Positions 6,002 through 8,034 of a stretch of 8,034 nt of DNA are shown in pieces. Positions within the stretch are counted from its first letter, which is position 1, and each line of letters starts with the position of its first letter. The notes below the pieces were generated by a model. It ran no database searches. It worked only from the letters and a program-made list of their open reading frames with translations, and was not told the DNA's origin. This DNA is from DAOMFM01 sp035429825 (GTDB lineage Bacteria > Acidobacteriota > Blastocatellia > UBA7656 > JADIYM01). Where the stretch lies: contig JBGAKX010000177.1 of assembly GCA_044224215.1 (NCBI GenBank), positions 1 through 8,034 on the forward strand, given 5' to 3'. The position numbers were made by a program, and so were the translations under genes.

Positions 6002-7374
6002 TTCGCACCTCCCTTGGCTTCGGGCACCCGGTCGACGCTTGTTCGGTTCGTGGGCACGTAGTACTTGCGCGCGGCGGCCTGGATGTCTGCCGCGGTGACC
6101 TTGTCGAACGGCTCGAGCGCCGTGCGGATGTATGCGGGGTCGTTCCGGAAGAGCGCGAACGACGCCAGCATGTCCGCCTTGCCAAAGTTCGTTCCAATCA
6201 GGTCGTAGAAGTACGAACGGAACTGCACCTTGGCGTCAGCGAGCTCCTTTTCGCCGACGCCCTTCGCCGCGATCTCGGACGTCGCGGCGTCGACCTCCTT
6301 CAGGATCTCGTCGGCCGTGTGCCCCGGCTTGTAGATCGCAAACGTCGACGCGAGCATCGGCCCGTTGTAGTTGAACTCGTTGCCGATCAGGAAGTTGATC
6401 CCGCTCTGCCAGCTGACGCAGATCTCCTTCTCCTTGACGAGCTTCTGGTAGAGCCGCGAGCTGTCGTCGCCCTGCAGGATCCGGTTCAGCAGCACCACCG
6501 CGGCGTAGTCAGGCGCCGACGGTTCGGGAATCCGGTACCCGATCGCGAGGCCGGGCAGGTTCGCCAGCTTGTCCGTCTGCGAGACGCGCTTCTCGGCGGT
6601 CTGCGGCTTCTCGGAAAGGTCGTACTTCGGGAGCGCCGGCCCCGCCGGAATTCCGCCAAAGTACTTCGTGACCATCTTTCGGACGTCGGCAGCCTGCACG
6701 TCTCCGACCACGACGACGGCGGCGTTGTTCGGCGCATAGAAGGTCTTGTAGAACGTCTGGCAGTCGGCGACGGTCGCCGCCTCGATCTCGGTCAGATCGC
6801 CATAGAAGTTGTGCGAGTTGTGCCAGTTCGTGAACGCGTTCATCCACAGGTCGAGCCAGAAGAAGAGCGCGTAGGGCTGGTTGAGCACGTTGACGCGGAC
6901 CTCTTCGCTGACCACGTTCTGCTGGTTCTTGAGGTTCTCGGCCGTCACCGCGAGCGTCGTCATTCTGTCGGCCTCGAGCCACAGTGCGAGCTCCGTCCGG
7001 TCGCTCGGCAGGTTCTCGTAGTAGTTGGTGAAATCGAGCCGCGTCGATCCGTTCAGGTCGCCGCCGTTCGCCTCGACGTACTTGGCGTGCTCGAACTTCT
7101 TCACGTTTGCCGAGCCCTGGAACATCATGTGCTCGAACAGGTGGGCGAATCCGGTCCGGTCCTGCGGCTCCACGCGGAATCCGACGCCGTAGTAGACGCC
7201 GACCGTAACGACCGGGGCCGAATGGTCCTCGGAGATCACGACCCGCAGTCCGTTCGGAAGCGTGTCGTAGACGACCGGGATATCGAGCGGCTTCGCGATG
7301 ATCGCCGGCGCGAACGCTGCCGAGAGCAGCGCGCCACACACAACCTGGACGACGCGTCGTTGCAGTACGGACAT
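5998..7374 (-). CDS. Exported M16-family zinc peptidase, catalytic subunit
   Basis: 458-residue predicted periplasmic metalloprotease of the M16B (processing peptidase-like) family. The signal peptide spans about 1-27 (two arginines, then a hydrophobic core VVQVVCGALLSAAFAPAIIA). The zinc and catalytic site is HLFEH, with H78 and H82 binding zinc and E81 the catalytic base. The distal ligand is probably E158 in NVVSEEVR, 76 residues on, which is the usual spacing. In the C-terminal half the clamping arginine is present (SSRL, R307), but the matching tyrosine is replaced by V320 (EICVSW). The second subunit, encoded in ATGA overlap downstream, supplies an intact R/Y pair. I chose the ATG at 7374 (MSVLQRR) over an in-frame GTG at 7422 because a GGAG ribosome site lies 8 nt before it and the signal peptide begins there. 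It probably degrades or processes peptides in the periplasm; the substrate is unknown. Confidence 0.94.
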   Translation of the reverse strand: MSVLQRRVVQVVCGALLSAAFAPAIIAKPLDIPVVYDTLPNGLRVVISEDHSAPVVTVGVYYGVGFRVEPQDRTGFAHLFEHMMFQGSANVKKFEHAKYVEANGGDLNGSTRLDFTNYYENLPSDRTELALWLEADRMTTLAVTAENLKNQQNVVSEEVRVNVLNQPYALFFWLDLWMNAFTNWHNSHNFYGDLTEIEAATVADCQTFYKTFYAPNNAAVVVVGDVQAADVRKMVTKYFGGIPAGPALPKYDLSEKPQTAEKRVSQTDKLANLPGLAIGYRIPEPSAPDYAAVVLLNRILQGDDSSRLYQKLVKEKEICVSWQSGINFLIGNEFNYNGPMLASTFAIYKPGHTADEILKEVDAATSEIAAKGVGEKELADAKVQFRSYFYDLIGTNFGKADMLASFALFRNDPAYIRTALEPFDKVTAADIQAAARKYYVPTNRTSVDRVPEAKGGAK

Positions 7375-7403
7375 ATTGGGTTCTCCGGGAGAGGTTTGGT
7401 GCT

Positions 7404-7441
7404 TGCAACTTCCAATACGCACGAGAGCGAAACAAGTTGCA
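7404..7441. repeat. 8-bp inverted repeat upstream of the M16 operon
   Basis: TGCAACTT (7404-7411) and AAGTTGCA (7434-7441) are perfectly complementary with a 22-bp spacer, 30 bp upstream of the M16 start. It could be an operator half-site pair or the stem of a leader hairpin. I see no convincing -35/-10 pair around it. Confidence 0.35.
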
Positions 7442-7477
7442 GCCGCAGATCTGCGCAGATTCGCGTAAATCTGCGGC
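7442..7477. repeat. Nested palindrome cluster (CGCAGAT repeats)
   Basis: Outer arms GCCGCAGAT (7442-7450) and ATCTGCGGC (7469-7477) are perfectly inverted. Inside are two overlapping perfect 12-bp palindromes, CGCAGATCTGCG (7444-7455) and ATCTGCGCAGAT (7449-7460). The CGCAGAT/ATCTGCG word recurs in both orientations at about 10-bp spacing. It lies 11 bp after the dnaE2 stop. It resembles the short dispersed intergenic repeats of soil bacteria. It could also act as a weak terminator or mRNA end-protecting stem for dnaE2, but no T-tract follows. Confidence 0.6.
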
Positions 7478-7488
7478 CGGTCTTGTTC

Positions 7489-8034
7489 CTAATGAAAATC
7501 CCGTGACCGCGACGGCCCGGTGTACGGCAGTTCGTACGCGTGCTGCACCAGCAGGCTGACGGCCTCCGACTCGCGCTCGATCTTTGCCCGCACGACGAGC
7601 GCCACCGACCGCACCAGCCGCTCGGTGTACCGGTCGACGGTCTGCGGCGTCGCCGCGGCGTTGATCATCCCGGTCTCGTCCTCGAGCGTCAGGAACATCA
7701 TCCCGCGAGCCGTCGGCGGCCGCTGCCGGCAGATCACGACCCCCGCCACGTCCACGATCTTGCCCGTCGGCTGCGTCACGAGATCGCACGCGCGCAGGAC
7801 TCCCTTCCTGTCGAGCCGGTCGCGCGCGAGCTCCATCGGATGGCAGTCGACATTGACGCCGGTCGTGAGCAGCTCCTGCGTGATCGCCTCGATGTCGGTG
7901 AGCGCGGCGAACGACGCCAGCCGTTCCGGCGTCTCGTCGCCCTTTCCGAGCGGTCCGCCCGGCCCGTGCCTGAGCGCCATCACCGCCCACAGCGCCTCGC
8001 GCGGAGGAGCGCCCGCGAGCGCACCCGCGGCCGC
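7489..8034 (-). CDS. dnaE2: Error-prone DNA polymerase DnaE2/ImuC, C-terminal fragment
   Basis: Last 181 codons of a long gene that begins beyond the right window edge; the frame stays open to position 8034. Seen: EALWAVMALRHGPGGPL, as in the helix-hairpin-helix tail region of DnaE-type polymerases, then an OB-fold segment with the family-typical VAGVVICRQRPPTARGMMF and LEDETGMIN, and the terminal SRDFH that I recognise from DnaE2 proteins. DnaE2 is a C-family polymerase used in SOS-induced translesion synthesis, normally with ImuA/ImuB; those genes and the polymerase active site would lie outside the window. Full-length members are about 1,000-1,100 residues. The GTG at 7983 is an internal valine, not a start. 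Some GC-rich bacteria carry a replicative DnaE1 with a similar tail, but the C-terminus favours DnaE2. Confidence 0.9.
   Translation of the reverse strand, partial: AAAGALAGAPPREALWAVMALRHGPGGPLGKGDETPERLASFAALTDIEAITQELLTTGVNVDCHPMELARDRLDRKGVLRACDLVTQPTGKIVDVAGVVICRQRPPTARGMMFLTLEDETGMINAAATPQTVDRYTERLVRSVALVVRAKIERESEAVSLLVQHAYELPYTGPSRSRDFH

Noticed and set aside
7375..7422. GTG at 7422 as start of the first M16 gene
   Set aside because: It would add 16 polar residues before a normal signal peptide; the ATG at 7374 has a ribosome site at proper spacing.
4175..7506. Plus-strand open frames of 468 and 504 codons opposite the M16 genes
   Set aside because: Antisense mirrors of well-supported peptidase genes, with no motif or ribosome site of their own.
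1..8034. A new defence, mobile or secondary-metabolite system
   Set aside because: Every gene belongs to a recognisable family with a housekeeping, transport, proteolysis or repair role, apart from the uncharacterised DUF4287/DUF5655 gene; no transposase, integrase, toxin-antitoxin pair or biosynthetic cluster is visible.

Overview
The window is a high-GC stretch of bacterial chromosome. All seven protein genes are on the minus strand, two of them cut by the window edges, and no intergenic gap exceeds about 150 bp. The gene content, the GC-rich codons and several short palindromic or tandem repeats typical of large soil-bacterium genomes suggest an Acidobacteriota-like (possibly Vicinamibacteria) or similar Gram-negative organism. 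That assignment is an inference. It was not tested against any database.

Read in the direction of transcription, from high to low coordinates, the layout is: (1) the last 181 codons of the error-prone DNA polymerase DnaE2/ImuC (7489-8034); (2) a gap holding a palindromic repeat cluster and an inverted repeat; (3) two exported M16 peptidase genes overlapping by ATGA (5998-7374 and 4532-6001). The first M16 gene has the zinc site HxxEH and the second has lost it, so together they look like a heterodimeric protease; (4) a small DUF4287/DUF5655 gene (3867-4442); (5) a 97-bp double-hairpin, REPIN-like element (3758-3854) followed by a Fur-like operator and a promoter; (6) a tight feoB - dtxR-family regulator - thrC operon (3716 down to the window edge), in which feoB and the regulator are 3 bp apart and the regulator and thrC overlap by 14 bp.

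The metal operon would import Fe2+ (or possibly Mn2+) through FeoB. Transcription is probably metal-repressed at the palindrome just upstream, and the co-transcribed DtxR/MntR-type regulator carries its own FeoA-like domain. Threonine synthase rides at the end of this transcript. The most unusual observations are the REPIN-like element with a compensatory stem change, the altered gate motifs and extra membrane segments of FeoB, the mixed metal-ligand set of the regulator, and a signal peptide written in a tandem 8-bp repeat in the second M16 gene. I found no evidence for a wholly new multi-gene system, CRISPR array, prophage, RNA gene or transposase.
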